DNA of 64,000 nucleotides from UBA6115 sp050952935. GTDB taxonomy: Bacteria > Bacillota > Clostridia > Christensenellales > Aristaeellaceae. Below, piece after piece: positions 8,050-16,469 of the stretch (position 1 is its first letter; the number at the start of each line of letters is the position of its first letter). Under the pieces are notes generated by a model. It had not been told where the DNA came from. It saw nothing but the letters and a program-made list of their open reading frames with translations, and made no database searches. A program made the translations under genes and the position numbers. The DNA is taken from NCBI GenBank assembly GCA_050952935.1, contig JBMNLS010000001.1, positions 930,001 to 994,000 on the forward strand, written 5' to 3'.

Positions 8050-8418
8050 ATGATTCAGCCGCAAACTCGGCTTAAGGTCGCCGATAACTCCGGCGCCAAG
8101 GAGATCATGTGCATCAGGGTGCTGGGCGGTTCTTTCCGCCGTTCGGGCTCCATTGGCGATGTGATTGTCGCCAGCGTAAAGTCCGCTGCACCCGGCGGTC
8201 AGGTCAAGAAAGGCGAAGTGGTGCGCGCTGTCATCGTCCGCGTGGTTAAGCAGAACCGCCGGCCCGACGGCACCTACATCCGCTTTGATGACAACGCCGC
8301 TGTGATCATCAATGACCAGAAACAGCCCCGGGGCACCCGCATCTTTGGACCTGTTGCCCGCGAACTGCGTGAGAAAGACTATATGAAGATCGTCTCCCTC
8401 GCGCCTGAAGTGCTCTGA
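8050..8418 (+). CDS. rplN: 50S ribosomal protein L14
   Basis: L14 forms part of an intersubunit bridge. The start MIQPQTRLKVADNSGAKEIMCIRVL, seen here as ADNSGAKEIMCIRVLGG, and the later KPRGTRIFGPVARELR-like stretch (QPRGTRIFGPVARELR) are diagnostic. The length of 122 is exact for the family. AAGGAGGA precedes the ATG. Confidence 0.98.
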   Translation: MIQPQTRLKVADNSGAKEIMCIRVLGGSFRRSGSIGDVIVASVKSAAPGGQVKKGEVVRAVIVRVVKQNRRPDGTYIRFDDNAAVIINDQKQPRGTRIFGPVARELREKDYMKIVSLAPEVL

Positions 8419-8426
8419 GGAGGCGT

Positions 8427-8750
8427 ATGAAGATGAAAGTGCATGTCAAAACAAAGGATGAAGTCATCGTCATCGCCGGCAAGGACAAGGGCGTCAAGGG
8501 AAGAGTGTTAAGCGTTGACCCCAAGAACAACCGCGTGACGGTTGAGGGCGTGGCCATGGTCACCAAACACCAGAAATCCCGCGCTCAGGGCCAGCCCGGC
8601 GGCATCATCAGGAAGGAAGCCGCCATTGACGCGTCAAACGTCATGCTGGTGTGTCAGAAGTGTGGCAAGCCTTCCCGTGCCGGACGGAAGATTCTGGAAG
8701 ACGGCAAAAAAATCCGCACCTGCAAAAAGTGCGGCGAACAGATTGACTAA
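8427..8750 (+). CDS. rplX: 50S ribosomal protein L24 with C-terminal zinc-ribbon-like Cys pairs
   Basis: L24 begins large-subunit assembly. The KOW motif is near the start (DEVIVIAGKDKGVKGRV). The C-terminus has two Cys pairs, CQKCG and CKKCG, around residues 77-104, which probably bind zinc; L24 proteins with such pairs are known. The protein has 107 residues and begins 9 bases after the rplN stop, with GAGGCG just upstream. Confidence 0.97.
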   Translation: MKMKVHVKTKDEVIVIAGKDKGVKGRVLSVDPKNNRVTVEGVAMVTKHQKSRAQGQPGGIIRKEAAIDASNVMLVCQKCGKPSRAGRKILEDGKKIRTCKKCGEQID

Positions 8751-8771
8751 GTAAGGAGGAACGGCAACATC

Positions 8772-9314
8772 ATGGCAACCCGTCTCAAAGAGAAATACAA
8801 GGCCGAAGCTGTCCCTGCCTTGCAGCAGAAGTTCGGCTACAAAAACCCCATGCAGGTGCCCAAGCTGGAGAAGATTGTGATCAACATGGGCCTGGGCGAC
8901 TGCAAGGACAACGCCAAGGCTCTGGAGAACGCTGTGGAGGAGCTTGCTCAGATCTCAGGTCAGAAGGCTCTGGTGATCAAAGCGAAGAAATCAGTTGCCA
9001 ACTTCAAGCTTCGCGAGGGCATGAACATTGGCGCTAAGGTCACCCTCAGGGGCAGAAGGATGGAGGAGTTCTTTGACAAGCTTGTCTCCATCGCCCTTCC
9101 CCGCGTGCGTGACTTCCGCGGTGTATCCCCCAAAGCCTTTGACGGCCGCGGCAACTACGCCCTGGGCGTCAAGGAGCAGCTGATCTTCCCCGAAATCAAC
9201 TATGACAAGGTGGAAAAGATCCGCGGCATGGAAATGATTTTTGTTACCACTGCCCGCACGGACGAGGAAGCGAAAGAGCTTCTTGGCCTGCTGGGTATGC
9301 CGTTTGCGCAGTAA
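8772..9314 (+). CDS. rplE: 50S ribosomal protein L5
   Basis: L5 binds 5S rRNA and contacts the P-site tRNA. Diagnostic stretches are VPKLEKIVINMGLGD, the ISGQKALVIKAKKSVANFKLREG region, and RVRDFRGV followed by FDGRGNYALGVKEQLIFPEI. Length 180 is standard. AAGGAGG precedes the start. Confidence 0.98.
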   Translation: MATRLKEKYKAEAVPALQQKFGYKNPMQVPKLEKIVINMGLGDCKDNAKALENAVEELAQISGQKALVIKAKKSVANFKLREGMNIGAKVTLRGRRMEEFFDKLVSIALPRVRDFRGVSPKAFDGRGNYALGVKEQLIFPEINYDKVEKIRGMEMIFVTTARTDEEAKELLGLLGMPFAQ

Positions 9315-9331
9315 GGGAGGATATAGTTAGT

Positions 9332-9517
9332 ATGGCGAAAACCAGTTTGCGCATCAGACAGGCGCGTCCCGCGAAATTCTCGACCCGCGCCTATACCCGT
9401 TGCCGCATTTGCGGCCGTCCCCATTCAGTGCTCAGGCGCTATGGCGTCTGCCGTATCTGTTTTAGAGAGCTGGCACACAAAGGCCAGATCCCCGGCGTCC
9501 GCAAGGCAAGCTGGTAA
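9332..9517 (+). CDS. rpsN: 30S ribosomal protein S14, zinc-binding short form
   Basis: At 61 residues this is the short type Z form. It has the four zinc-binding Cys residues, CRICG and CRICF, in residues 23-44 separated by RPHSVLRRYGV. The alternative zinc-free long form is not present in this window. That dependence fits with the zinc-uptake operon at 48-52 kb. Confidence 0.97.
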   Translation: MAKTSLRIRQARPAKFSTRAYTRCRICGRPHSVLRRYGVCRICFRELAHKGQIPGVRKASW

Positions 9518-9544
9518 GCGAACAACGCAAAGGAGGTTCCCCAC

Positions 9545-9946
9545 ATGGTCGTGAATGATCCCATTGCCGATATGCTGACCCGCATCCGCAACGCGCAGAT
9601 CGCCAAGCATGACACGGTAACGATTCCCGCCAGCAACACCAAGAAGGCCATCGCCAAGATTTTGCTGGACGAAGGGTACATCAGAAACTACGAAAGAATC
9701 GATGACGGCCTTCAGGGCCAGATCAAGCTGACCCTCAAGTATGTCAACGATAAGCAGCAGCCCGTTATCGCGGGGCTCAAGCGCATTTCCAAACCCGGCC
9801 TGCGGGTGTATGCCCGCTGTGAAGACCTGCCCAAGGTGCTGGGCGGCCTGGGTGTGGCCATTATCTCCACGTCAAAGGGGCTGATGACCGACCGCAAGGC
9901 CCGCCAGGACAATTTGGGCGGCGAAGTGCTGGCTTACATCTGGTAA
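9545..9946 (+). CDS. rpsH: 30S ribosomal protein S8
   Basis: S8 binds the central domain of 16S rRNA and in some bacteria represses the spc operon. The start NDPIADMLTRIRNAQ and the C-terminal STSKGLMTDRKAR with GGEVLAYIW are diagnostic. Length 133 is normal. AAAGGAGG lies upstream of the ATG. Confidence 0.98.
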   Translation: MVVNDPIADMLTRIRNAQIAKHDTVTIPASNTKKAIAKILLDEGYIRNYERIDDGLQGQIKLTLKYVNDKQQPVIAGLKRISKPGLRVYARCEDLPKVLGGLGVAIISTSKGLMTDRKARQDNLGGEVLAYIW

Positions 9947-9972
9947 ACTGATCACGCATTGGAGGTAGAAAC

Positions 9973-10515
9973 ATGTCTCGTATCGGAAAGCTTCCGATCA
10001 CCGTGCCCAAGGGCGTGACAGTGACCGTGGATGATAACAACCAGGTCGTCGTCAAAGGCCCTAAGGGTACGCTGGCCCAACAGATGAACAAGGATATCAC
10101 CCTTTCCCAGGACGAAGGTGTTCTGACCCTTAACCGCCCCAGCGATTCCAAGCCGCACAAGGCCCTTCATGGCCTGTACCGCTCGCTGGTGCACAACATG
10201 GTGGTGGGCGTCACCGATGGTTTCCAAAAGACGCTTCTCATGGTGGGCACGGGTTACCGCGCCCAGGTAGACGGGAAAAAGCTGACCCTTAACGTGGGCT
10301 ATTCCCACCCCATTATCTTTGATGCCCCTGATAACGTCACCTTTGAAACGCCCAATGCCACCACCATCGTGGTCAAGGGCATTGACAAACAGGTAGTGGG
10401 CGCCCTGGCCGCTGATATCAGGGCCACTAGGCCGCCGGAACCCTATCTGGGCAAGGGCATCAAGTATGACGACGAACGTATCCGCCGCAAGGAAGGCAAG
10501 ACCGGCAGCAAATAA
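9973..10515 (+). CDS. rplF: 50S ribosomal protein L6
   Basis: L6 lies near the GTPase centre of the ribosome. The start MSRIGKLPITVPKGV and the C-terminal ATRPPEPYLGKGIKYDDERIRRKEGK region, seen as RPPEPYLGKGIKY, are diagnostic. Its 180 residues form the usual two similar domains. GGAGG lies 8 bases upstream of the ATG. Confidence 0.98.
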   Translation: MSRIGKLPITVPKGVTVTVDDNNQVVVKGPKGTLAQQMNKDITLSQDEGVLTLNRPSDSKPHKALHGLYRSLVHNMVVGVTDGFQKTLLMVGTGYRAQVDGKKLTLNVGYSHPIIFDAPDNVTFETPNATTIVVKGIDKQVVGALAADIRATRPPEPYLGKGIKYDDERIRRKEGKTGSK

Positions 10516-10532
10516 GAAGGGAGTGAACGCAT

Positions 10533-10901
10533 ATGTTCAAAAAGCGCGACCGCAATGAAGTCCGTAAGATCCGTCACGCACGCGTCCGCAAGAAGGTAAG
10601 CGGCACGCCCGAGAAGCCGCGCCTGTGCGTGTTCCGCAGCAACACCAAGATCTATGCCCAGATCATTGATGATACCAAGGGCATCACCCTGGTGCAGGCG
10701 TCCAGCATGGATCCTGCCATCCGGGAAGAACTCAGCGAACTTAACAAAACCGGCGCCTCCAAGGCCGTCGGCAAGCTGGTGGGGGAGCGCGCCATCAAGG
10801 CGGGCATTGAGCGTGTGGTGTTTGACCGCAGCGGATATGTCTATGCCGGGCGTGTGGCTTCCCTGGCGGACGGCGCCCGTGAAGCCGGGCTCAAATTCTA
10901 A
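10533..10901 (+). CDS. rplR: 50S ribosomal protein L18
   Basis: L18 binds 5S rRNA together with L5. Motifs include RIRHARVRKKVSGT-like residues (KIRHARVRKKVSGTPEKPRL), FRSNTKIYAQIIDD and FDRSGYVYAGRV. Length 122 is standard. GAAGGGAG lies upstream. Confidence 0.97.
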   Translation: MFKKRDRNEVRKIRHARVRKKVSGTPEKPRLCVFRSNTKIYAQIIDDTKGITLVQASSMDPAIREELSELNKTGASKAVGKLVGERAIKAGIERVVFDRSGYVYAGRVASLADGAREAGLKF

Positions 10902-10915
10902 GGAGGAAGCTTGTG

Positions 10916-11437
10916 ATGCAACGCAGAAACAGAGATAACCGCCGTGAGCGGGAAGAGCAGAGCGAATTTCAGGAGAAGCTGGTCAGCGTCAACCGCGTCG
11001 CAAAGACCGTTAAGGGCGGCCGTAACTTCCGTTTCGCAGCCCTGGTTGTGGTGGGCGATGGCGCTGGCCGCGTAGGCGCCGGTATGGGCAAGGCCGCGGA
11101 AATTCCCGAGGCCATTCGCAAAGCCAATGAAAACGCCAAGAAGCACCTGATTAGCGTTCCCCTGACGGGCACCACCGTGCCCCACGCCACCACCGGCTAT
11201 TTTGGCACATCCAAGGTGGTCGTTCTGCCTGCCCCCGAGGGTACCGGCGTTATCGCCGGCGGCGCCGCCCGCGCCGTGCTGGAATTGGCAGGTATCAAGG
11301 ACATCCGCACCAAATCCTTTGGCAGCAGCAACCCCATCAACACCGTGAAGGCCACCATTGAGGGGCTTAAGCTTCTGCGGTCGCCTGAGCAGGTGGCCAA
11401 GCTCCGCGGCAAAACCGTGGAAGAGATCCTGGGTTAA
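10916..11437 (+). CDS. rpsE: 30S ribosomal protein S5
   Basis: S5 supports decoding accuracy and mRNA unwinding. The double-stranded RNA-binding domain (LVSVNRVAKTVKGGRNFRF) and the VGDGAGRVGAGMGKA and PEGTGVIAGGAARAVLELAGI motifs are diagnostic. Two starts are possible: GTG at 10913 or the next codon ATG at 10916. Both suit the AGGAGG at 10901-10906; I chose the ATG. The protein has about 173 residues. Confidence 0.97.
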   Translation: MQRRNRDNRREREEQSEFQEKLVSVNRVAKTVKGGRNFRFAALVVVGDGAGRVGAGMGKAAEIPEAIRKANENAKKHLISVPLTGTTVPHATTGYFGTSKVVVLPAPEGTGVIAGGAARAVLELAGIKDIRTKSFGSSNPINTVKATIEGLKLLRSPEQVAKLRGKTVEEILG

Positions 11438-11447
11438 GGAGGCCGCG

Positions 11448-11630
11448 ATGAAACTGCACATTACACTGACAAAATCCCCCATCGCCAGGCTGGAAAAGCA
11501 GATCCGCACCATTGAGGCGCTGGGCCTGCGCAAAATCGGCCAGACGGTGATTAAAGAGGACAACCCCTGCGTCCGCGGCCAAATCTTCAAGGTTCGGCAC
11601 ATGGTCGAGGTGGAAGAAATCAAAGAGTGA
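11448..11630 (+). CDS. rpmD: 50S ribosomal protein L30
   Basis: L30 is a small protein of 60 residues. The family pattern is the start ITLTKSPIARLEKQIRTIEALGLRKIGQTV, visible here in pieces, and the C-terminal GQIFKVRHMVEVEE. The ATG at 11448 has AAGGAGG 7 bases upstream. It lies 10 bases after rpsE. Confidence 0.96.
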   Translation: MKLHITLTKSPIARLEKQIRTIEALGLRKIGQTVIKEDNPCVRGQIFKVRHMVEVEEIKE

Positions 11631-11645
11631 TAGGAGGACGTCCTC

Positions 11646-12086
11646 ATGAAATTACATGAATTGCAACCGGCCCCCGGTTCAACCAAGGAGAAAAAGCGTC
11701 TTGGCCGCGGCATTGGCAGCGGGCTGGGCAAAACCTCCGGCAAGGGGCACAAAGGCGCCAAGGCCCGTTCCGGTGGCGGCAAAGCCCCCGGCTTTGAGGG
11801 CGGCCAGATGCCCCTTACCCGCCGCGTGCCCAAAAGCGGCTTCACCAACATTTTCCGCAAGGAATATGCCATTGTGAAGGTGGAAAGCCTGGAGCGCTTT
11901 GAGGCAGGCGCCCGGGTGACGGTGGACATGCTGAAGGAAGCTGGCCTTGTTAAAAAGACCCTGGACGGTGTCAAGATCCTGGGCAACGGTGACCTTACCA
12001 AAGCCCTTACCGTTGAGGCCAACAAGTTCACGGCTCAGGCCAGGGAAAAGATCGAAAAGGCCGGCGGAAAGGCCGAGGTGATCTGA
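11646..12086 (+). CDS. rplO: 50S ribosomal protein L15
   Basis: L15 is a late assembly protein with a long, Gly-rich N-terminal extension that enters the rRNA core. The start MKLHELQPAPGS and the glycine and basic stretch GRGIGSGLGKTSGKGHKG are diagnostic, as is PLTRRVPKSGFTN. Length 146 is normal. It ends one base before secY, a spacing common in this operon. Confidence 0.98.
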   Translation: MKLHELQPAPGSTKEKKRLGRGIGSGLGKTSGKGHKGAKARSGGGKAPGFEGGQMPLTRRVPKSGFTNIFRKEYAIVKVESLERFEAGARVTVDMLKEAGLVKKTLDGVKILGNGDLTKALTVEANKFTAQAREKIEKAGGKAEVI

Positions 12087-12087
12087 G

Positions 12088-13386
12088 ATGTGGGATACGC
12101 TACGCAATGCCTGGAAGGTGCCGGAGCTTCGCAAAAAGATCCTGTACACCTTCATGATGCTGCTGCTTTACCGCCTGGTAAGCGTCATCCCCGTGCCCGG
12201 CATCAATGCCAGCGTCGTTCAGGAAGTGGCGGGCAGCTATGACATGCTGGGCCTGGTCAACATGATGACCGGCAACGCCTTTAGCCAGATGACGGTGATG
12301 GCCATGGGCATTACGCCCTATATCAACGCCTCGATCATCATTCAGCTGCTGACAATAGCCATTCCGGCCCTGGAGCGCTTGCAGAAAGAGGGCGGCGAAG
12401 AGGGCAAGGAAAAACTCAACAAAATCACCCGTTATTCCACCGTGGTGCTGGCTGCCATTCAGGCCATCGGTATCATCGGGGCGCTTAACAGCGGCACCAC
12501 CGCCGGGGGCGAAAGGGTGCTGGAGGCCAGCCACAACAACTTCTTTGGACTGCTGTCCATCGGCGTGATCATGGCTGCCGGCACCGCGCTTGCCATGTGG
12601 ATTGGCGAGCGGGTAACCGCCAACGGCATCGGAAACGGCATCAGCCTGTTGATTTTCGCCGGCATCATCTCCAACCTTTTTTCCGGTATCCTCACCGCGT
12701 TTACGGATGTGCTGGGCATCACCGCCTATGGCACCACCGTCAGCGCCTTCCTGATTCTGATCATGACGGCCCTTGTGATCATTACCGTGGTCACTTTCAT
12801 CGACCTGGGCGAGCGCCGTATCCCGGTGCAGTATGCAAAGCGCGTGGTGGGCCGCAAGATGTATGGCGGGCAATCCACCCACATCCCGATGAAGATTTTG
12901 TCCGTGGGCGTGCTTCCCCTCATCTTCGCTTACTCCTTCATGGCTTTCCCGGGCACCATCATTGCCATCATTGGCCCCAACTCCGGCGCTGCCAAATGGT
13001 GGGAAGCCAACATGCATCAGACTGCGCCCCTGAACCTGATTGTGACGGCGCTTCTGATTGTGGGCTTCACCTACTTCTACGCTTCCATTTCCTTTAACCC
13101 CCAGGACATTGCCAAGAACATCCAGCAGCAGGGCGGCAACATCCCGGGCATCCGCTCGGGGCAGAACACCGTGGCCTTCCTGGCCCGGATTTCCAAGCGC
13201 CTGACGCTGTTTGCGGCTTTCTTCCTGGCTGCTCTGGCCACGTTGCCTACTTTGCTGTCCGTTTGGCAGAACGTGCGGATTCCCTTTGCCGCCTCCTCCA
13301 TGCTGATCGCGGTTTCCGTGTCGCTGGAGACGGTGCGCCAAGTGGAAGCGCAGCTGGTCATGCGCAACTACAAGGGCTTCCTGTAA
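12088..13386 (+). CDS. secY: Preprotein translocase subunit SecY
   Basis: SecY forms the membrane channel for protein export with SecE and SecG, driven by SecA, whose gene lies at 28.7 kb here. The 432-residue protein has about ten hydrophobic segments. Diagnostic residues include the plug region GINASVVQEV, MGITPYINASIIIQL, and the cytoplasmic loop with ERRIPVQYAKRVVGRKMYGG. It starts one base after the rplO stop. Confidence 0.98.
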   Translation: MWDTLRNAWKVPELRKKILYTFMMLLLYRLVSVIPVPGINASVVQEVAGSYDMLGLVNMMTGNAFSQMTVMAMGITPYINASIIIQLLTIAIPALERLQKEGGEEGKEKLNKITRYSTVVLAAIQAIGIIGALNSGTTAGGERVLEASHNNFFGLLSIGVIMAAGTALAMWIGERVTANGIGNGISLLIFAGIISNLFSGILTAFTDVLGITAYGTTVSAFLILIMTALVIITVVTFIDLGERRIPVQYAKRVVGRKMYGGQSTHIPMKILSVGVLPLIFAYSFMAFPGTIIAIIGPNSGAAKWWEANMHQTAPLNLIVTALLIVGFTYFYASISFNPQDIAKNIQQQGGNIPGIRSGQNTVAFLARISKRLTLFAAFFLAALATLPTLLSVWQNVRIPFAASSMLIAVSVSLETVRQVEAQLVMRNYKGFL

Positions 13387-13418
13387 GCATTGGCAGGCCG
13401 CCCGTTGAAGGAGACGCT

Positions 13419-14051
13419 GTGAACATTATTCTTTTAGGCCCTCCCGGCGTGGGCAAAGGCACCCACGCCAAGATGTTTACCCAGGATCTGGGTATCCCTC
13501 AGATTTCCACCGGAGACATGCTGCGCCAGAACATCAAACGCGGCACAGCCCTGGGCCTTAAAGCCGAGACCTTTATCAACGCCGGGGAGCTGGTGCCTGA
13601 TGAGGTGGTGATCGCCATGGTGCGTGAACGCCTCCAGGCCAGTGACTGTAACCATGGCTATATTCTGGACGGCTTCCCCCGCACCGTGGCCCAGGCCGAA
13701 GCCCTCAGCGGTTTTGCCCGGATTGACGCTGTAGTGAACCTCATCGCAAGCCAGGAGGTGATCATGGGCCACCTGACCGGCAGGCGCGTGTGCAAGGACT
13801 GCGGCAGCACCTATCACATCCGCCGTCTGAAGGAGAATCAGACCACGTGCCAGGCCTGCGGCGGCACCCTCATTCACCGGGATGACGACAAGCCTGAGAC
13901 CATTGCCAACCGCCTGAGCGTGTACCATCGCCAGACGGAGCCCTTGGTTGACTACTACCGCGGGAAAGGTTTGCTCAAGGATGTAGTGGTGGAAGGCAAG
14001 CTGGAAGACAATCACGTGCTGATCATGAAGGCACTGGGTCTAAAGGGATGA
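13419..14051 (+). CDS. adk: Adenylate kinase, zinc-finger LID type
   Basis: The enzyme converts AMP and ATP to two ADP. The P-loop GPPGVGKGT is at residues 7-15, followed by STGDMLR and the LDGFPRT motif. The LID domain has two Cys pairs (CKDCG and CQACG, about residues 126-150), the zinc-binding form common in Gram-positives. The start is GTG at 13419, with GAAGGAG upstream; an earlier in-frame ATG at 13263 lies inside secY and is rejected. The 3' end overlaps map by 4 bases. Confidence 0.96.
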   Translation: MNIILLGPPGVGKGTHAKMFTQDLGIPQISTGDMLRQNIKRGTALGLKAETFINAGELVPDEVVIAMVRERLQASDCNHGYILDGFPRTVAQAEALSGFARIDAVVNLIASQEVIMGHLTGRRVCKDCGSTYHIRRLKENQTTCQACGGTLIHRDDDKPETIANRLSVYHRQTEPLVDYYRGKGLLKDVVVEGKLEDNHVLIMKALGLKG

Positions 14052-14815
14052 TTTCCATCAAAAACCCGGCTCAGCTTGAGAAGATGCGCCGGGCGGGCAG
14101 CCTGCTGTATGAGGTGATGCAAAAGCTGCGGGAGGTGGTGCGTCCGGGAGAGAGCACCGCTGCCATTGATGCCTATGCAGAGGAACTTATCCGCCGCAAC
14201 CAGGCCATCCCCTCATTTCTGGGTTACAGGGGTTTCCCGGCCAGCATCTGCGCCTCTGTGGATGATGAGGTGGTGCACGGCATCCCGGCAGACGGCGTCA
14301 CCCTTCAGGAAGGCAGCGTCCTCAGCATTGACTGCGGGTTGATCCTGGACGGCTGGCAGGCGGACAGTGCCATCACCGTGCCCGTGGGCGAGATTTCAGA
14401 CAGCCTCAAGCGCCTGATTGAAGTCACCGAGCAGTGCTTCTTTGAAGGGGCCAGGGCGGCGGTAGTCGGCAACCGGGTGGGGGATATCGGCCACGCGGTG
14501 CAATCGCTGGCTGAAAGCCGGGGATTTGGTGTCATCCGGGATCTGACCGGACACGGCATCGGCCGCAACATGCATGAGGATCCTTCGGTGCCCAACTTTG
14601 GGGAGCCAGGCACCGGGCCCAGGCTGAGGGCCGGCATGACCATCGCGGTGGAGCCCATGATTTCCCTGGGAGGCTGGCATGTGCGCCAGTTGGATGACGG
14701 CTGGACGATCAAAACCCTGGACGGTTCCCCTTGTGCTCACTATGAGCACACCATCGCTATCACCCCTGACGGCCCTCCTGAAATCTTCACCCTGCCCGGT
14801 TTCCGCTGGGAATAA
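14048..14815 (+). CDS. map: Methionine aminopeptidase, type I
   Basis: It removes the initiator Met from new proteins. Metal ligands can be seen: Asp in SIDCGLILDGWQADSAIT, His in GHGIGRNMHEDP, Glu in AVEPMI and Glu in HYEHTIAI. The protein has 255 residues, normal for the short type I form. It overlaps adk by 4 bases (ATGA), which suggests coupling. Confidence 0.97.
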   Translation: MISIKNPAQLEKMRRAGSLLYEVMQKLREVVRPGESTAAIDAYAEELIRRNQAIPSFLGYRGFPASICASVDDEVVHGIPADGVTLQEGSVLSIDCGLILDGWQADSAITVPVGEISDSLKRLIEVTEQCFFEGARAAVVGNRVGDIGHAVQSLAESRGFGVIRDLTGHGIGRNMHEDPSVPNFGEPGTGPRLRAGMTIAVEPMISLGGWHVRQLDDGWTIKTLDGSPCAHYEHTIAITPDGPPEIFTLPGFRWE

Positions 14816-14830
14816 CCAGAGAAAAACAGA

Positions 14831-15115
14831 ATGAAAGCGGAAATCAAGCCGGGATTGGCGGTCATTTCACGCATGGGGCGTGACAAGAACAGGGTTTATG
14901 TGGTACTATACGAAGTGGACGCCGATTTTGTCATGGTGGCCGATGGGCGCAGGCGTACCCTGGCCCATCCCAAGCGCAAACGGCGCAAGCATCTGATGGC
15001 GACCGGGCGGGAATTCCCGGGATTGATCAAAAAAAGCCTGACAGGCAAACTGACCGACCATGACTTGAGAACCGCCCTTGATCATATGGCCCATCCCCCT
15101 GAAGACCCAGCCTAA
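14831..15115 (+). CDS. KOW-domain RNA-binding protein (L14e/L27e-like)
   Basis: This 94-residue basic protein has a KOW-like N-terminus (GLAVISRMGRDKNRVYVV) and a basic centre (HPKRKRRKHLMA). Small proteins of this type sit between map and infA in many Clostridia and resemble archaeal/eukaryotic L14e-type proteins. The exact role is unknown; the location suggests a ribosome or RNA link. No strong ribosome binding site is present (AGAGAAAAACAG), so it may be translated at a lower level. Confidence 0.85.
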   Translation: MKAEIKPGLAVISRMGRDKNRVYVVLYEVDADFVMVADGRRRTLAHPKRKRRKHLMATGREFPGLIKKSLTGKLTDHDLRTALDHMAHPPEDPA

Positions 15116-15126
15116 AGGAGGAAAGT

Positions 15127-15348
15127 TTGTCCAAAAGCGATGTTATTGAAGTCGAAGGCAGAGTAATCGAAGCGCTGCCCAATGCCATGTTCTCCGTGGA
15201 GCTTTCCAACGGGCACAAGATCATGGCGCATATCTCCGGCAAGATGCGCATGAACTTCATCCGCATTTACCCAGGAGACAGGGTCACCCTTGAGCTCTCC
15301 CCTTACGATCTCACCCGCGGCCGGATCACCTGGCGCAGCAAGAATTAA
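15127..15348 (+). CDS. infA: Translation initiation factor IF-1
   Basis: IF-1 is a small OB-fold protein that occupies the A site during initiation. Residues such as EVEGRVIEALPNAMFSVEL, GHKIMAHISGKMRMNFIRI and GDRVTLELSPYDL are diagnostic. Length 73 is standard. The start codon is TTG at 15127, placed 5 bases after AAGGAGGAAA; there is no nearby ATG in frame that keeps the conserved N-terminus. Confidence 0.97.
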   Translation: MSKSDVIEVEGRVIEALPNAMFSVELSNGHKIMAHISGKMRMNFIRIYPGDRVTLELSPYDLTRGRITWRSKN

Positions 15349-15372
15349 TCTTGACGAGGAGGTAGCCCCATT

Positions 15373-15486
15373 ATGAAAGTTCGTCCTTCAGTGAAGACGA
15401 TCTGCGAGAAGTGCAAGATCATCAAGCGCAAAGGCCATGTGATGGTCATTTGCGAGAACCCGAAGCACAAGCAAAAGCAGGGCTGA
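15373..15486 (+). CDS. rpmJ: 50S ribosomal protein L36
   Basis: This 37-residue protein has the family sequence start MKVRPSVKTICEKCKII and the zinc ligands Cys, Cys, Cys and His (CEKC, CENPKHK). It is the zinc-binding form of L36. GAGGAGG lies 12 bases upstream of the ATG. Confidence 0.96.
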   Translation: MKVRPSVKTICEKCKIIKRKGHVMVICENPKHKQKQG

Positions 15487-15634
15487 GGGGTTTTTTCCGC
15501 GTGGATCGCCATGCGGGCGGCTGCCAGGGGAGAACCTCTGGACCGCGTGGCGCCAGGATATTTTGTCATCGCCGGGTTTTCACACCCCGGCCACCTATTT
15601 TAACGATTAGCAAATTTGGAGGTGTTTCCAGCAC
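15487..15634 (+). other. Intergenic segment between rpmJ and rpsM
   Basis: This 148-base gap is the longest inside the ribosomal operon apart from the leader. It contains a short hairpin GCCGGG/CCCGGC near 15576-15598 and an AGGTG ribosome binding site for rpsM. I see no strong promoter or terminator. Confidence 0.4.
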
Positions 15635-16012
15635 ATGGCACGTATAGCGGGTGTTGACTTGCCCCGGGACAAGCGGGTGGAAATCGGGCTGACCTACATT
15701 TTCGGCATTGGCCTGACCACAAGCAAGCAGATACTGGCGGAGACGGAGATCAATCCTGACACCAGGGTCAGAGATCTGACCGAGAACGATATCTCAAAGC
15801 TGCGTGAGTACATTGAGCACCACGTAAAGGTGGAGGGTGACCTGCGCCGTCAGGTGTCCCTTGACATCAAGCGTTTGATGGAGATCGGCTCCTACCGCGG
15901 TGTGCGGCATCGCCGCAGCCTTCCGGTGAGGGGACAGAACACCAAGCAGAACGCGCGCACGCGCAAAGGCCCCAAGCGCCAAGTTGCCGGCAAGAAGAAG
16001 GCAGGCCGTTAA
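15635..16012 (+). CDS. rpsM: 30S ribosomal protein S13
   Basis: S13 lies in the head of the 30S subunit and contacts the P-site tRNA. The start ARIAGVDLPRDKRVEIGLTYI region and the C-terminal RGVRHRRSLPVRGQNTKQNARTRKG region are diagnostic, seen in pieces such as RHRRSLPVRGQNT. Length 125 is normal. GGAGG lies upstream. Confidence 0.98.
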   Translation: MARIAGVDLPRDKRVEIGLTYIFGIGLTTSKQILAETEINPDTRVRDLTENDISKLREYIEHHVKVEGDLRRQVSLDIKRLMEIGSYRGVRHRRSLPVRGQNTKQNARTRKGPKRQVAGKKKAGR

Positions 16013-16052
16013 GGCATTAAGACATTAAGCCCGTCAGGGCATGGAGGAAGTA

Positions 16053-16451
16053 ATGGCAAAAGCCAAGTTAAAGCGGGTATCGCGCAAGCGCCGAGAGAAG
16101 AAGTTCGTGGAGCGGGGCGTTGTGCATATCCAGTCATCGTTTAACAACACCATTGTTACCATCACCGACACGCAGGGCAACGCCCTTTCCTGGGCTAGCG
16201 CCGGCGGGATGGGTTTTCGCGGCAATAAAAAGTCCACCCCTTTTGCAGCGCAGATGGCGGCGGAGACCGCTGCCCGCGCCGTGGCCGAGTTTGGCATGCG
16301 CACGGTGGATGTGTATGTGAAGGGCCCGGGTTCTGGCCGTGAAGCGGCCATCCGTAGCCTGCAGACCGCGGGGCTGGAGGTCACCATGATCAAAGATGTG
16401 ACACCGATTCCCCACAACGGCTGCCGCCCACCCAAGCGCAGAAGAGTTTAA
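16053..16451 (+). CDS. rpsK: 30S ribosomal protein S11
   Basis: S11 forms part of the mRNA exit path near the Shine-Dalgarno duplex. Motifs are VHIQSSFNNTIVTITD, SWASAGGMGFRG and the C-terminal NGCRPPKRRRV. I chose the ATG at 16053 because GGAGG lies 6 bases upstream; the in-frame ATG at 16041 would place the ribosome binding site inside the gene. Length is 132. Confidence 0.97.
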   Translation: MAKAKLKRVSRKRREKKFVERGVVHIQSSFNNTIVTITDTQGNALSWASAGGMGFRGNKKSTPFAAQMAAETAARAVAEFGMRTVDVYVKGPGSGREAAIRSLQTAGLEVTMIKDVTPIPHNGCRPPKRRRV

Positions 16452-16469
16452 GAAGGAGGTTCCGTCAAG

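Noticed and set aside
12100..13341. Long antisense frame opposite secY, and similar frames opposite other genes
   Set aside because: High-GC coding DNA gives long open frames on the other strand. Their translations are low-complexity (His, Gly, Arg rich), and they lack ribosome binding sites.
13263..13418. Extended adenylate kinase starting inside secY
   Set aside because: The in-frame ATG lies within secY and adds 52 residues unlike any adenylate kinase; the GTG at 13419 with a ribosome binding site fits the family N-terminus.
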